Source of the DNA: Earliella scabrosa
Taxonomy: Eukaryota; Basidiomycota; Agaricomycetes; Polyporales; Polyporaceae
Length of the DNA stretch: 64,000 bases
Reading direction: 5' to 3'
NCBI GenBank assembly: GCA_022605405.1
Contig: JABYQQ010000008.1
Location: 682,001 to 746,000 of the forward strand
The notes below the pieces were generated by a model. That model made no database searches. It was not told the DNA's origin and saw only the letters and a program-made list of their open reading frames with translations. The first letter of the stretch is position 1; every line of letters begins with the position of its first letter. The position numbers were made by a program, and so were the translations under genes. This document shows, piece after piece, positions 11,928 through 23,994 of this stretch.

Positions 11928-14900
11928 ATGCATCGCTTCCGGTAAGCATCGTGTTGCCACACTTCCTCCCCGACCACAGCTCAAAGTTGCTTCTCCACCC
12001 TATCTTCATCTCGCCCACTCGTGTTTTGCGCCCTCCCCAGCAAAAGATCCGACGCAAGACGCCCCCTGGGCTCCGAAGTATCACTGTCCGTGCCCACCGC
12101 CGACACGCACGACGTCCTCCCCTCCCTGCCGCCTGCGAGCGATTTCCGGACGTCTCTGATTCTGCCAGAGTGCGTCCCCCCTGCTTCTTCTTCTTTCCCG
12201 CGATCCTATTCCTGCTCACTTGCCCGCCCCATGCTCCAATGGTACAGCCTCACCCGACGGTTCAGCGTGCTTCGAAATTCGTCCGGCGAGCCCATAGGGC
12301 TCGATGAACTGAAGAGCAAGTTTGCAGAGCAGCGCGCGCGTGGAGTGCAGAACCAGGTCACGGAGGAGGAAGAGGATATGATTCTAGAGGCGCTGGGCAG
12401 ATTCCATACCAGGAGCCGCTCCAGAGGCAAGCAGCAACAGCAGCAGCAGCAGCAGATCCAGCAGGACGAGTATGACGAGGGCGAGGCGCGGGGGACCGTT
12501 GGTGATGCCGAGGACGATGATACAGACCCCGTACGGCAATCGGTGCGCTCCTCCAATTCCCTCACGACCCCTTCATTACACGGCGCCCCCTCCATCACCT
12601 CCATGTCGTCCACCAAAGGCTCCCAGTCGAGCAGGCGGATGAGCAACAACCTGTTCGGCTCTGGCAAGTTCCGCGACCAGGCGTACTTCATGCGCAATAC
12701 GACCCCCCGACGAGGCGGCCGTGGAACGACCCCGATCGCTCAGTCAGACTCGAACACGAGTATGAGCACGGTTGGGAGCGTGAGGGCGGAGAACAGCACG
12801 TCGATGTACTCGGACAACCAGAGTCTGCGGCCGGTGACGCCAGAGGGCAGCACCTACACGTTTTCCGGATCTGCGCCGTCCAGCCCTGGAAATGCTAGCA
12901 CCCTCTCGAAGGATCGCAGCTCGCGGTCTATTCTTGGAGAACAGCAGTCGGACTACTCCAGCACCCTCAGCAAGAGGCTGTCCAAGGCGCTGTCCCCAGA
13001 TGGCTTCCGCCGTGCGTCGCTAGCCCTCGACCAGGCCATCCGGGAGTTGGAGGAAGAGGGAGATGACGAGATTGTCATGGAGCGATCGCCCATCGCACAC
13101 GTTCCACCGAGCGCGGCCAACGGTTTATCAGCCTTGAACACTGCGGTGAGTGGTCCTCGAGATGACCTCATGTATACTCTAAACGTCCATTGTGCCTTGA
13201 AGGTCGAGCCCGACTCCTCTTCACCTGCGACCTCCCCGGGTGAATACGAGACCGGCACCGCCTTGTCCTCCGACGACCCTATGCTCGCTGACGAGGCCCA
13301 ACGCACCTCGCCTTTCCCCGCTTCCCGTACGACGTCGCCGACCCCCCGTCTGCCTGGATACATCCCAGGCATGCCACGTCCTATGACGCCTCGGGAGACG
13401 TCCACCTTCGACGCCGAAGATCTCACACCGTCCGCAACGCCGCGTGCGACTCCGCCTCGTCTGCCCGGCATAAATACCCAAGGCCCCTTGCTATCTCAGA
13501 GCTTCGCATCCAGCATGTTTCGCAGCAACTCGAGTGCGTCTACCTCATATCAGTCTGCCCGCCCCATCTCGCCCGCCAACGGGACCACCGCGCCCCTTTT
13601 CTTCAATCGCTCCATGAACGGTCGTTACACGCCGGAAGAGCGCCAAAGGAATGGGAACAAACCCTCTTCGCCGAGCCCGGATCCCGCGGACTCCCCCGTC
13701 ATGGGGCGGAGGCGACCGACCTCTCCTCTCTCTGGCCCGGCGTACCAGCCACTCACCACGCCTACCTCCACCTCTCGCCCCTCTACACCATCAAACGTGA
13801 CGTGGAACATGGCGACAAGTGCGAATGGCGCATCGCAGAAGGGGCATGGTCGGAATGGTAGCATTTCTGCCCACAGTCGGAGTGGCAGCACGACCAGCAT
13901 CAACGACCCGTCCACGGACCCGCTCGAGCGTTCAAAGTCCACCACTCGGTCACTTCGGTCACCCGCGCTTCCGGACTCACCATGGGTCGACGCTGGCAAC
14001 GCAAGTGGCTCCGCTGGTGTCCTGGAGTATCGCCCACCCTCTGCAATGTCGGGTATCGAGCTTGGGTCCCCAATACAGGTTGCCGGTACGCTCCGTTCGC
14101 CCACGCCGACCTACAATGGATCACGCTCCCCGACATCGCCCACATTCTTCCCTGAGACGGGTGGCGAGGATGGGCGCAGTGCTAGTCGACGGTCCTCGAA
14201 GCAGACACAGCCAACGAACTCGCACACCTTCTCCCTGACTACATCCAACGCGCTGCTGTTCTCGCCGATCGCCAATTCGTCGCGGTCGTCGCTCGAGTCG
14301 GCCGGGTCCAGCTACCACACGTTTGACGAGGACCACAAGAAGGACCGCTTGTATGGGCTCTTCAGCAGCCTCGACCCCGACAGCAGCCCGTGGCACGACA
14401 TCTCACCAGACAAGTCCGGCACGTCGACCGCGGGGACGTCGCCTTACGACGCGACGGAGACCGAGGATGCAGTCAGGAGGGAGGTGGGGTTGACAAAGGG
14501 CGACTTCGTGGCGATTCAGGACAAGCTTGTCACGGCTGCACTGACCAAGGCCGCTACGCCTGAGAATCGCCGCGCCGGCTCCATCCGCAAGCGGAGGCCG
14601 TCGACTTCGCAGTCCAACTATTCGTTCAATGGCGAGAGCAGGGTATGCCGTATTCCCCGTGATTATATCGTACAGCAGCAAATGAAGGGGCTAATTATGG
14701 CTTGACAGGCTGTGAACTCTACCCCCCAGCCTCAAACGCAATCTCAGTCCCAAGCTGCTGCCGCCTCGCCGCGAGCGGCGACGAGCGAACAGGTTGCGAA
14801 GGCGAACGCGCTGCTGAACGCGGTCGTCGACAGCATCGAGTCTCCTAGGATGCACCCGCCAGAGATGCTGCCGCCCGAGGAGCCCGCCCTGACCGTGCCT

Positions 14901-17479
14901 GCTGTAGCGGACATCGAGCAATCCAGCCCGATGCGCAGGAACAGGGCGCTCGCGGAGGCGTTGTTCGGCTCGGAGGACTTGGACGCGAGCGCATCCGCGC
15001 CCCCGCAGATCTCTATCATGCCTGACATGGGCTTGTCAGATCCTGACGAAGACGAGCCGCTGCAGCCCGTGCTCGCTCCCATCAAACCGCTGCACACTCC
15101 GAAGCGGTCGGACTCGCTGCATCGCGCCGCGCATGCGATGTCGCCCACCTCGCCCTCTGTCGCGACGATGCCGATGCCGACGAGTCAGGGGGGCATGCTG
15201 TCTCCGTTGTCTCCGTCTACGAACATGAACCCCGCGCAGCTCGCGTACGAGGTGCAGCGGCGGGCGGAGGCGGCCACTGCCGCGTTGCGCAAGTCGCCGT
15301 CCATCCCGAAGATGACCGACGGTCATGGGACGCTTCCCCGGAAGCGGATCAGCCCCAACAAGATCTCCGCCCCTACGCTGGTGTCTGCTTCGACCAGCGT
15401 GGACGCCATCCCGTTACGTTCACCCACCGCGACTCCGACCCCGGCATCGACGTCGGCCTCTCAGGCGAGCTCGAGCAAGATTGGCTCCCGGTTCAAGAAA
15501 CTCCGTGGCACCATCCGCGCTAAGCATCAGGCACCGACCGGGGAGGAGATCACCCCGTATCCCCTGGATTTGCGCAGCCCGGTGCTAGATGGACATCCCC
15601 ATCCCGCTGGCAGCTCGCCCAACCTGGCGCTTCGCACGGATCCCATACCCATTATGCCAAACTCGGCTGGGCTCGCGGAGCCGACGAGACTGAAGGCGCC
15701 CATGCCGTTGCCTAGCCCCCCTGCGTCAGCGACCCCTGGCCTGAAGGGCTTCATGGCGCGGTTCCGCAAGCAACGTGCTGCTGCTCCCGAAGCTCTGACA
15801 CCGCCCTCGCTCGCGGTTCCGTCGCATCACGTCCCGCAAGTGCCTCGCTCTGCCAGGTCAGCGAGGTCAATAGCCTCTTCAGGGTCTTCGCCCGATCAGT
15901 CGTCATTCCCCATGCCACACTCTGCTCCGGCCCTTCAGACAGTGTTCCGGAGTACCAGCCCTATCGATGCGCCGGCACACCCTCCCCAGTCCCCGACGCC
16001 CAGACCTCCGCACCTCTCGCAACCTCCGGTGCTACCGGCTGTACCACATTCGGACGAAGATGCGCTCAAACAGCTCTTCGACGCTGCCACGAACCTGGGA
16101 CTGGATCAGGCGGCTCTGAACGACCTCATCGCCCGTTCTCCGTCCACTTCTTCGCGATCTACGGCGTGGACGAAGCTCACGAGGGCGACTTCGCCCAACG
16201 AGAGTCGGAAGAGCCAGGTTCCCGTCATACGGGGAAGAGCGACTCCTGACAGCGTCCGATCGCCTCCGATGTCGGAGGGGCGGCCGAGTATGGAAACGTA
16301 CTCCCCGCGCCCGTCGACAGAACTCAAGTCGCCACCAAGGAAGAGCCAGGAGACGCCCCGACGTTCGCAGCCACCGCCTCCCCAGCAGCAGTCGCCTCAT
16401 CAGGACATCAACCCGAAGGCGATTGTGCGGCGGACGATCATCTTCCCGTCCGATTCGAGGATATCGACCATGGACTTCAGCGCGCTCATGCGCAAGCAGT
16501 CTTCTTCTCGCCGACGTGCATCTGTCAGCTCCAATCGCTCCGTGCACGACCGGGTGCCCACCCCGCCGCCGCCACATCGTGGGGTCGGTGGCCGCCGCTA
16601 CTCGACGGACGCCTCTCCGCCCGTCCCGCAGCTCCCACAGTCGCGGTCTCCGCAGAATGAGAACATGCTCACCGTGCCGAGTGCGGTGGAGAAGTCCGGC
16701 TCGGCGTACGACTCGCTGTAAGTGGCTGCTCGTTGACGTGATTGGTGCAGCCGGTGCGGTTATTGACTGCGCCTTCTCAGATACGAGATGTACACGGGTG
16801 ATTCGAGGGGACAGGTGCTCAGTGCCGACACTCCCGGTGCTGCGGGATCCCAAGCGCACGACGGGCTTCCTGAGGCGGGTCAGGCGCTGGAAGTCATCGA
16901 GATGGCCAATGGGGAGACGATTTGGTACGAGTTGTCTGTCACCGATTTCTGCCGTCGAACACGCTTTTGACACGCCTTCCCAGGTCCATCGTGAATGGGC
17001 TGCGTGACAACGGCCTGCGTGACGACGACGGGGAATCGTTCTACGGCGACCGCGCGAGCTTCTACTCTGAGTACTCTGTGAAGGACGACAGCAACGTGAA
17101 GCTGTTCTTCAAGGAGCACGAGCGCAAGTCGTCCAAGGGCAGCGTCAACTCGTTCCTCTCGCGGAAGAAGTCCTTGCAGCAACAGCAGCCAAAAGGTACC
17201 AACCGACCGGAGACCAAGGTTCGTGTTTCCCGCGTGGTCAATGTGAACTGTCGTGACTAATCGCCATGACAGGTCTTCTTCAGTTCGTCCGCGCAAATTG
17301 GCCGCCTCATAGAGAACCTCTCACGTGGCATGGATGCTGGCTCGTTCAACATCCAGCCGGGGCGCAACCAAGCCCATCCTGGACACTCCGTTGCTTCGTC
17401 GGTCGGCTCGGAGGCAGACATGCGATGGACCGTCGAGGAGAGGCTAGAGCACATGCTCGGCTCCATGGGAGCCTCCTGA
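11928..17479 (+). CDS. Very long Ser/Pro/Thr-rich protein of unknown function
   Basis: Predicted 1691 residues in eight exons: 11928-11941, 12041-12169, 12248-13145, 13203-14642, 14709-16717, 16781-16924, 16984-17218, 17273-17479. The 14-nt first exon (MHRF) joins to RKRSDARRPLG, and the next junction gives the ordered-looking stretch DFRTSLILPDLTRRFSVLR, followed by EEEEDMILEALGRF. Most of the rest is low complexity: Ser, Pro, Thr and basic patches, a Gln run, and many SP/TP sites that could be phosphorylated. Order returns near the C-terminus (NGLRDNGLRDDDGESFYGD, VKLFFKEHERKSSKGS, FFSSSAQIGRLIENLSRGM, EERLEHMLGSMG). I recognise no catalytic domain. It may be a cytoskeletal or signalling scaffold, but that is speculation. 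The 57-nt intron at 13146-13202 keeps the frame open and is inferred from a good donor and branch-like site. Confidence 0.75.
12432..12455 (+). repeat. CAG/CAA polyglutamine repeat
   Basis: Eight consecutive Gln codons (mostly CAG) lie inside the long Ser/Pro-rich gene, followed by Ile-Gln-Gln and an acidic stretch. Pure CAG runs are prone to length change, so strain variation is likely. Confidence 0.85.
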
Positions 17480-17690
17480 CCGCTCCCTCGCCCACGGTCA
17501 CTTCTGGACTATCTTTTGCTGTGATTTATACTTTCTATCGGGTTCCAGTACTGTTTCCGGGCTCGTGTTTATTGTGTGTCGCGCTGTTATACCGTCGCTG
17601 TTATGCTCAGTCAGATCCAGGCTCTACTATATGCTTAATACATCAATGTGGTCCGTCACGTCACCAACTACTCGCTCCGTCTCCGCTCGC

Positions 17691-18436
17691 TTACATACCC
17701 CGCCAGTCTACCCATCTGTTCAAACAGAGTGCCACGAGTGCGTCGCGCAGCAAGGCTTCCTCATGGAATGTGAACTTGAGGTACGCATAGGCCCTTCCCA
17801 TCTTCGGCACCTCCCTCGGCGTGGGGTCGTACGTAGCAATGCGTGCCGATCCTCCGGGGGTGAGTGAGATGAGCTGTAGACGACAATAAGTACCTCGCCT
17901 GCTCCGTGCTCGAGTGCCTTCCATGCCTCGTATGCATAGGGCTGCTTGTTCCCCAGCCTGCGCCATTCAAATACTTCTGGTCCGTCGGTGTTGGTCCGGA
18001 ACTGACGGGCACTGCGTAATTGCAGGTGAGTGTCAACGTTTATAGTCAGTCGGAGGCTGGCCACTGACTTAGCCGTAGTCCCGCCGGAGACGAAGTCCGC
18101 CATCGGCGTGCTGTCCGGGCCCCTAAGGACGGAGCCGAGGTGGACGCCCACAGCCCAGTCGAGGAAGGCTACCGGGCTCTGCTCGTTGAACGTGACCTGC
18201 GCCGGGCAAATGGACGGAAAACGGGTTGCATCTGCCGGGTCAACCATTGTGCCCGTATGAGCGAACAGCAATCGGGCGAAGCGTACCGTGGTTCTGGTGC
18301 CTTGCGGTAGGTCCACGGTCTCGAACTTGTAGACGACGGGTGCATTGTTGTGGTAGCCGATAGCGACGCACTTGTGGCGGGGGTCGCCGGTGCCGCTGAA
18401 GAACAGCTCGTTGACCGGACCGGTCGGGGGGTCCAT
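17691..18436 (-). CDS. DUF6593-like small protein with frame interruption or ultrashort intron
   Basis: Proposed 222 residues. Minus-strand pieces: 18436-18069, 18011-17894 and 17873-17691. The first intron (57 nt, donor gtcagt, branch-like ctgac) preserves the frame. The second join removes only 20 nt beginning GT and ending AG; without it the product runs into unrelated residues. The joined product reads VFEWRRLGNKQPYAYEAWKA, then ISLTPGGSARIATYDPTP and ALVALCLNRWVD. This pattern of a WRR-type strand, a line on the residue's own scaling, and a final hydrophobic helix resembles the DUF6593 family of basidiomycetes. Function is unknown. The join could instead be a real frameshift (pseudogene), or an 83-nt intron ending at 17811 that drops about 21 residues. 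Confidence 0.55.
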
Positions 18437-21400
18437 TGGGCTAGGACTAGGATGGGTATGGGTGTCGGTGGGCGCCAGGGGGGAGAGGCGAGGTGTCGCT
18501 CGAAACTACCGACTCGACGTGTGTCTCCAGATGCACGCTTTATAGGAATGTGGCGATGGGCTTTACGAGACGGTGCGTCATAGCAATGCTTCGCGGGGAC
18601 ATTGCTCCTTCACTTAACCTCGCCGCAGACTGTCATCGATGTGGGATCGTGGCTGTAAGCAGCATATGCCGCACATGTGGCCTGTTGGACTCTATAGGGC
18701 CTGCGATATGGCGTGTCCACGTTGGGGCTGACCTTGGGTTCCATCAACTCGCACGACATGATCGCGGAGATCCGTGAGTGCACTCCGCCAGCCTCGCTGG
18801 GGCGTCGATTCAACGAGGTGGTGGCCTCAGCTCGCTAAACGGTTAATATAGGCACATTCCGGTCTGAACAATTGAGATGCGTCTCGCGGGCAAATGACGG
18901 GCAGCAGGCCGCATCGAGACCTGCCATGCTCTACCCTGCACATTCTCCCGCGTAAGTTCGACGGGATATTCTTGTCACACAGCACGTCTGATGCACCCCT
19001 GTCAGCAGTTCAACTCTGGGTTACGAGCCTGGGAGCCCCTCGTCCGAGTGGCCGCCCGCGGTATATCTGCTTGGGAGACCATGTGCTCGCATAACCGGTG
19101 TCGACACTGCCGTTGTGTTTCTTATCCGCTCGAGACGTGAGCTTGAGTCTGAGGGGTCTGCCGCGACACGGCCCCGAGGCTTGAGAGCACCCCCGAACTC
19201 GAACAAGAGGGAAGCGGCGTCCGTGGGGTACTTCCGGACATCGGATAGGAAGACGCCATGGACGCCCTGGTCCTCTGTCGCTATCGTACCGCATCGCGCA
19301 CTCCCGCGCCCTGCCCTCGCCCCACTGTATTTCTTCCCACTGCCTCCTTCTTCCAGGGGCCTTCTGCGCCCCGATGCTGCGACGAAGACTGCCCGCTGCT
19401 TCGGGAACGGGCAGAAAGCGGGGTCTGCGACGACTTCGGCGGGCCTCAAGCTTATGAGGTGGTGCGCCGGCGCATGCCCGTTGGTTGGAACCGCCATGGG
19501 GCGCAGGGCAAGGTGAACGTGCTTTGTGCGCTCATCGCGATCAGCGTCGAGGGCCTGACGTGTCGCTGATCTCCCTCGATTGATGTGTCGGAGACTGAGT
19601 GGTTGCCTCATGGAGTCCTCCACTTTGCTCGCAATACGCTGCACAGAGGCCGAAGACCGGGGCGGGGCAATCCGAATGAGCGTCGACACTTCCATGCTCA
19701 CCGTCGCTTGCCCCGGCAGCGCGGAACCCCACCGGGTGGACGTCGTGGGCCAATGCTTGCGCTCATAGGTATGTAAGTGTCGCGGCTCAGGCCCCTTCCC
19801 AATACACCGAGAAATGTGCTTACCCGTTATACGTACGTACACACTCCGCGAGCCATGCATTTTCAATGAATGCGAGGACCGAAGCTGCGCACCAAAGTCT
19901 GAATACTCGGCGCCCAGGGCCAAAGCTTCGATGGAAGACGGACGCTTCGGGGTTCTCAGGCATTGGCCGAGCGACCGTTGGCCCCGACGATTGGCTACTA
20001 AGGACATCGCGCCGCAAGCCCCAACTCCGCCCCATCTTTCTTCAGGTCGCGAACAGTGGCTGTCGTGCGCAAACGCGAATGGCCGGCTCGCAGGGCTGCG
20101 CGGGCGGATGGGTGAACGGCCTCCGTTCGAGAATTGTGGTCGACGGTCTGACAGCGCGACAGACTGGCGAGATCCGTCCCGGGCACCTCGCTGAGTCGTA
20201 CATGCGCTAGGGAGGTGCCATGCCTCGCATTTGTCCGTTATCGCGCAAATCACGAGCGACCGCACGTCTAGGCGGGCAGCTGGAGCTTAAAAAGCACCGA
20301 GTCAAGAATTGTCAGCTGTCCGTGTGAGGCATCTCATTGGACCCTGCCGACGACTAGTACTGCAATGGGAAAGGCAGCATGCCCTGCAGGTCCGGTTAGT
20401 GAGTGGACATCAATTTTCCTGTCTTAACGTACCTGTGTGCCATAAGCAATGGCTGTCCACCGACCTACTGGATTGTATTACAAGCCGTTCACGTCGGAGG
20501 GAGATTGTGACACTGGAGCAAAGAAGCACTCGGTGTAAGTTCACCTCCCCGGCCTCGAACCATGAGCTGGAGCTTCCTGCCTGTCGCGGAATGCACGAGG
20601 CTAGCTTGTGACCAGGAGAAGGCACGCGGATGCTTTCCCAGTGCTAGATCAAGGCAACCAGGATGTGGACTAACTCCATGTGGCCACTGCACCCAGATAT
20701 GGTTTGATCAAGCATTCTTGAAGTGAAGCTCGTTCCAAGTAGATTTGCCCTGAACAAATTAATAGACTGCGCCCCGTGTCATCGTCCCTGGTGGTTATGA
20801 TTAAAAGCATGACTGTCGGCCGGACAAAGAGAGTAGTGCCCTGACGATCTTGACGCGTCCGTCACGGGCGTGACAGGCGCGAGGATGACATGCTCCACAA
20901 CTACCTGACAGCAGAGCCTAATTTCGGACTCTGTAGCGGTCTGCTCCTCCGACGGCGCATTGGGGACATAGATGGCCTCCTTAACCACTGCGACAGTCTC
21001 TTGCAGAGCACACTTCATGCATTCCGGCGGAAGCACGGGGACCGTGGAGACATTCAATGCAACCACCTCGCACGACGGTGTGACGATCCCGCATTTAGGG
21101 GGTACCGCGGACATGAAAGAAAGAAGGACTTGAATGCAAAACCGCTGCGCAGCAGCTAGTCAACGCAAGCTGCCATGCGCCTTCCAATTCAGTCATACCC
21201 GAAAGCCAGACAGGAAGGTAGAGTGCTCATCATTGTGGGCCGCACCATTCACACGTTCAAATTGCAGCACAGGGCATGTCCGACCGCCAGGCGACCTGAG
21301 TGTGTGCAGATGGACAGGATGACGCAACGTAGACGGGTGTAATTGCGAGCTGTAGAATACTTGCTTGCTGAGACGATGATCCATTTGACCACGGACTCTG

Positions 21401-21645
21401 ACTGATGGACGCAAGCCGGAAGCAGTAGTCGTACTGAAGTAGTTGAGATTGACCGCTCGGCGCTCAACTGGGATCGCAGTTGATGGCGGCACAGCTTCAC
21501 GACTCTGAGCGTCTACCAGCGTCTACCAGTAGCCCACCATGTGGCCGTGCCTCCACCGTCTGCGATCCGGCTTGTCCTCCCCGTCCTCGCTCTCCGCCTC
21601 CCCGTCCTCCTGCTCTCCGCCGTCCCCGCCATGGCGGTCCTACCG
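18437..21645. other. Gene-poor 3.2-kb stretch
   Basis: No gene can be supported. The longest open frame (19021-20265, minus, 414 codons) is rich in Arg, Ser and Pro, has no known motif, and is mirrored by long frames on the other strand, as happens by chance in GC-rich DNA. A 111-codon minus frame at 20779-21114 (starting MSAVPPKCGIVTPSCE) is a little more protein-like and cysteine-containing, but without recognisable relatives. No terminal repeats, reverse transcriptase or transposase motif was seen. Confidence 0.45.
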
Positions 21646-23448
21646 ATGAGCGTAAAGGATGCCAATGGCTACTCATCAAAGCCCGACAACGCCCTCCTCT
21701 GCATTCGCTTCGTTGCGAAACGCTACCTTGTCTTCGGCCTGACAGGCTTCGCCATCTTCACGCTTCTCTTGCGCATGGTCTACTTCCGGGAGCACGAGAG
21801 CATCGTGGAGACTCCTTTTGCCGGGGAAGAGAAGGAGTCTCCAAGATGGCCTGGCATGCGGCTCCCACCCCTCTACTCCCAATACCACGAATACGAGCTC
21901 AGGCTACCGCAACACCACTGGAAGGCCGCCTCGCATGACGCGGAGCCCAAGTTCTTCTTCGTACCGAGTCACAGCCGAGGTACGAGCCACCATGCCTTCC
22001 ATTTCCGCCCCGGCTTCGGACTCTCAGCATGAACGGCACGATGTCACAGGTTCCGGATGGGGAAACATCTTCCAAGAGATCCTCACGAACGCATACCTTG
22101 CGTACAAGACAAATAGAGCGTACGTGTTCCCCGCGACCGTCCCATCGCCGCACTCGAACCCTCCCTATCTGCAGCTTCGTCTTCTACAACTACACCTGGA
22201 ACGACGATGGCTCGGACTACTCCGACTACAACGGGAAACCGATTCCCTCCCGTGTCCCCCTCTCTGCGCTTATACGAGGTGAGACCCCGTGTCGGTTTGG
22301 ATTCTCAGCGTCCATACAGACGCTCACGACAACGATACAGGTCCCATGGTGGGCGCCCCGTTCCCTCCAGGCCAACACTCGCCAACCGCAATCGCGGAAC
22401 AATACTACTATGAGGCATGCGCGGGAAGGATCAGGTCATTCAACCGTGACGAGGTGCAAAAGGACCTCTCCTCGTGGATGATAGATGCGAAAACGAAGCG
22501 GTGGATCGCCACTCTCGCAAACGTGGACGACCAGTGTGTGGAAGTCGAGAAGTCTTCCGGACCGATCTACGACTGGGTGTGAGTACCTCTCGTTTGGTCT
22601 CGCTCTGTCCCTCGCGGTAACATCTCCCTCTCCTCTTTCGATGACGCAGAACGTTCGGCGACCGGCACGCCCTCCACGACGTCTGGCCGGACTTCGCCGC
22701 GTCCCCGATGCTCACGCACTTTGGCTGGTCCCCGCTCGTCGAGCTCGGCTTCGACAACAACCGCGAGTTGATCTCGCCCCCCACCGTCTTCGAGCCGCCG
22801 CTGTCCACGATCCCATACACCTCCAACGCGGAGCGCTACACCGAGCTCAAGGGTCTGCTCGTCCTCCACCTCCGGCGGGGCGACTACGAAGGGCACTGCG
22901 ACCACCTCGCAAAGTGGTCGAGCTCGTACCTCGCGTTCAACGCCCTCCCGCAGCTCGAGCAGTTCGACCCGCCCGACGGCGGCAGCTGGGGCGACAACAC
23001 GCCCGAGAACTTTGCCATCTACCGCCAGCACTGCCTCCCGACGACCGAGCAGATCGTGCAGCGCGTGCGCGAGGTCACGCGGAGCGAGCGCGCGCAGGGC
23101 CTCGAGAACGTGTACATCATGACCAACGGCGCCGTGCCCTGGGTCGAGGAGCTCAAAGGCGCGCTCGTCCAGCACTTTGGCTTCAAGCAGGTCACGAGCA
23201 GCCGCGACCTCGTGCTCAACTGGGAGCAGAAGTACGTCGCCCAGGCGGTCGACATGCTCGTCGGCCAGCGCGCGCAGGTGTTCATCGGCAACGGGGTGAG
23301 TGCTCGCTCGTCTGCTCTTCGCACCCGCTGTTCGGACCCGATGGCTGACCCGATGATGGTGTGCTTGCAGTGGTCCAGTCTGACCGGCGGGATCGTCGTA
23401 ATGCGGATGGCAAATCGCTTCCACCCAGACACGACGCGCTTCTTCTAG
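21646..23448 (+). CDS. O-fucosyltransferase-like type II membrane glycosyltransferase
   Basis: Predicted 489 residues. Exons: 21646-21979, 22050-22119, 22175-22278, 22341-22578, 22650-23295, 23371-23448. A short cytosolic N-terminus is followed by one membrane span (about residues 22-45, YLVFGLTGFAIFTLLLRMVY), then a lumenal domain. The signature GWGNIFQE near the start of the domain and the basic LVLHLRRGDYEGHC motif match the GDP-fucose protein O-fucosyltransferase superfamily, where such motifs bind the nucleotide sugar. The end reads NGWSSLTGGIVVMRM, also typical. It is expected in the Golgi or ER, but acceptor and sugar are not predictable. Start chosen at MSVKDANGYSSKPD; an in-frame ATG 105 nt upstream would add a second hydrophobic segment and is less likely. 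Confidence 0.85.
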
Positions 23449-23994
23449 TCACGGCCTCGATGGTTGCAGACGGCTGCTGTCCCACTCACGACCGCCAAAA
23501 TGGCTTGCGACGCCATGGACGGACGGACGATATACGACTAGTGTAATGCTCGCACTATCGCCCCTGTCAGACTACATACCCATGTAGACGGGGGCGTGGT
23601 CCGCCCAGACTACGACTCTTAGATGTACGCCATCCCCAGGCCGGCCGATGCAGCGGCGCGGTACCGGGTAGTTGTAATAGACGATTAATGCTGCTAGTAC
23701 AGGATTCGGTTGTGGATATGCATGGGTACAACACCGCGCTTGGTGGGGTCGAATACAGCGTACAGCGGGAGGGATGCGTGTCCGTGGATGCGGGGTCACA
23801 GAGAATGTCAATGCCGATGCGAATGCCAATGCGGTGGTGTAAGATGGAGCAAGGAAAGGAGATATGCATAGAGACAGATATTTGTCAGTCTATCGGTGAA
23901 CGAGTGCCTAGATATCACTAGACGGAGTGAGCACGACCCATGCCATACTCGAGAGAGAAGGGCTCACCACAATGCAGCGTATAGGGTCCCCATC
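23449..23994. other. Convergent intergenic region
   Basis: Holds the 3' ends of the glycosyltransferase and BTB genes. A small GAATGCC/GATGC-rich patch lies around 23800-23835. Nothing else is recognised. Confidence 0.5.

Noticed and set aside
19021..20265. 414-codon minus-strand open frame
   Set aside because: Arg/Ser/Pro-rich with no motif, long frames on the opposite strand, no splice partners. Most likely chance in GC-rich DNA.
20779..21114. 111-codon minus-strand frame with several Cys
   Set aside because: No signal peptide or known Cys pattern; not enough to call.
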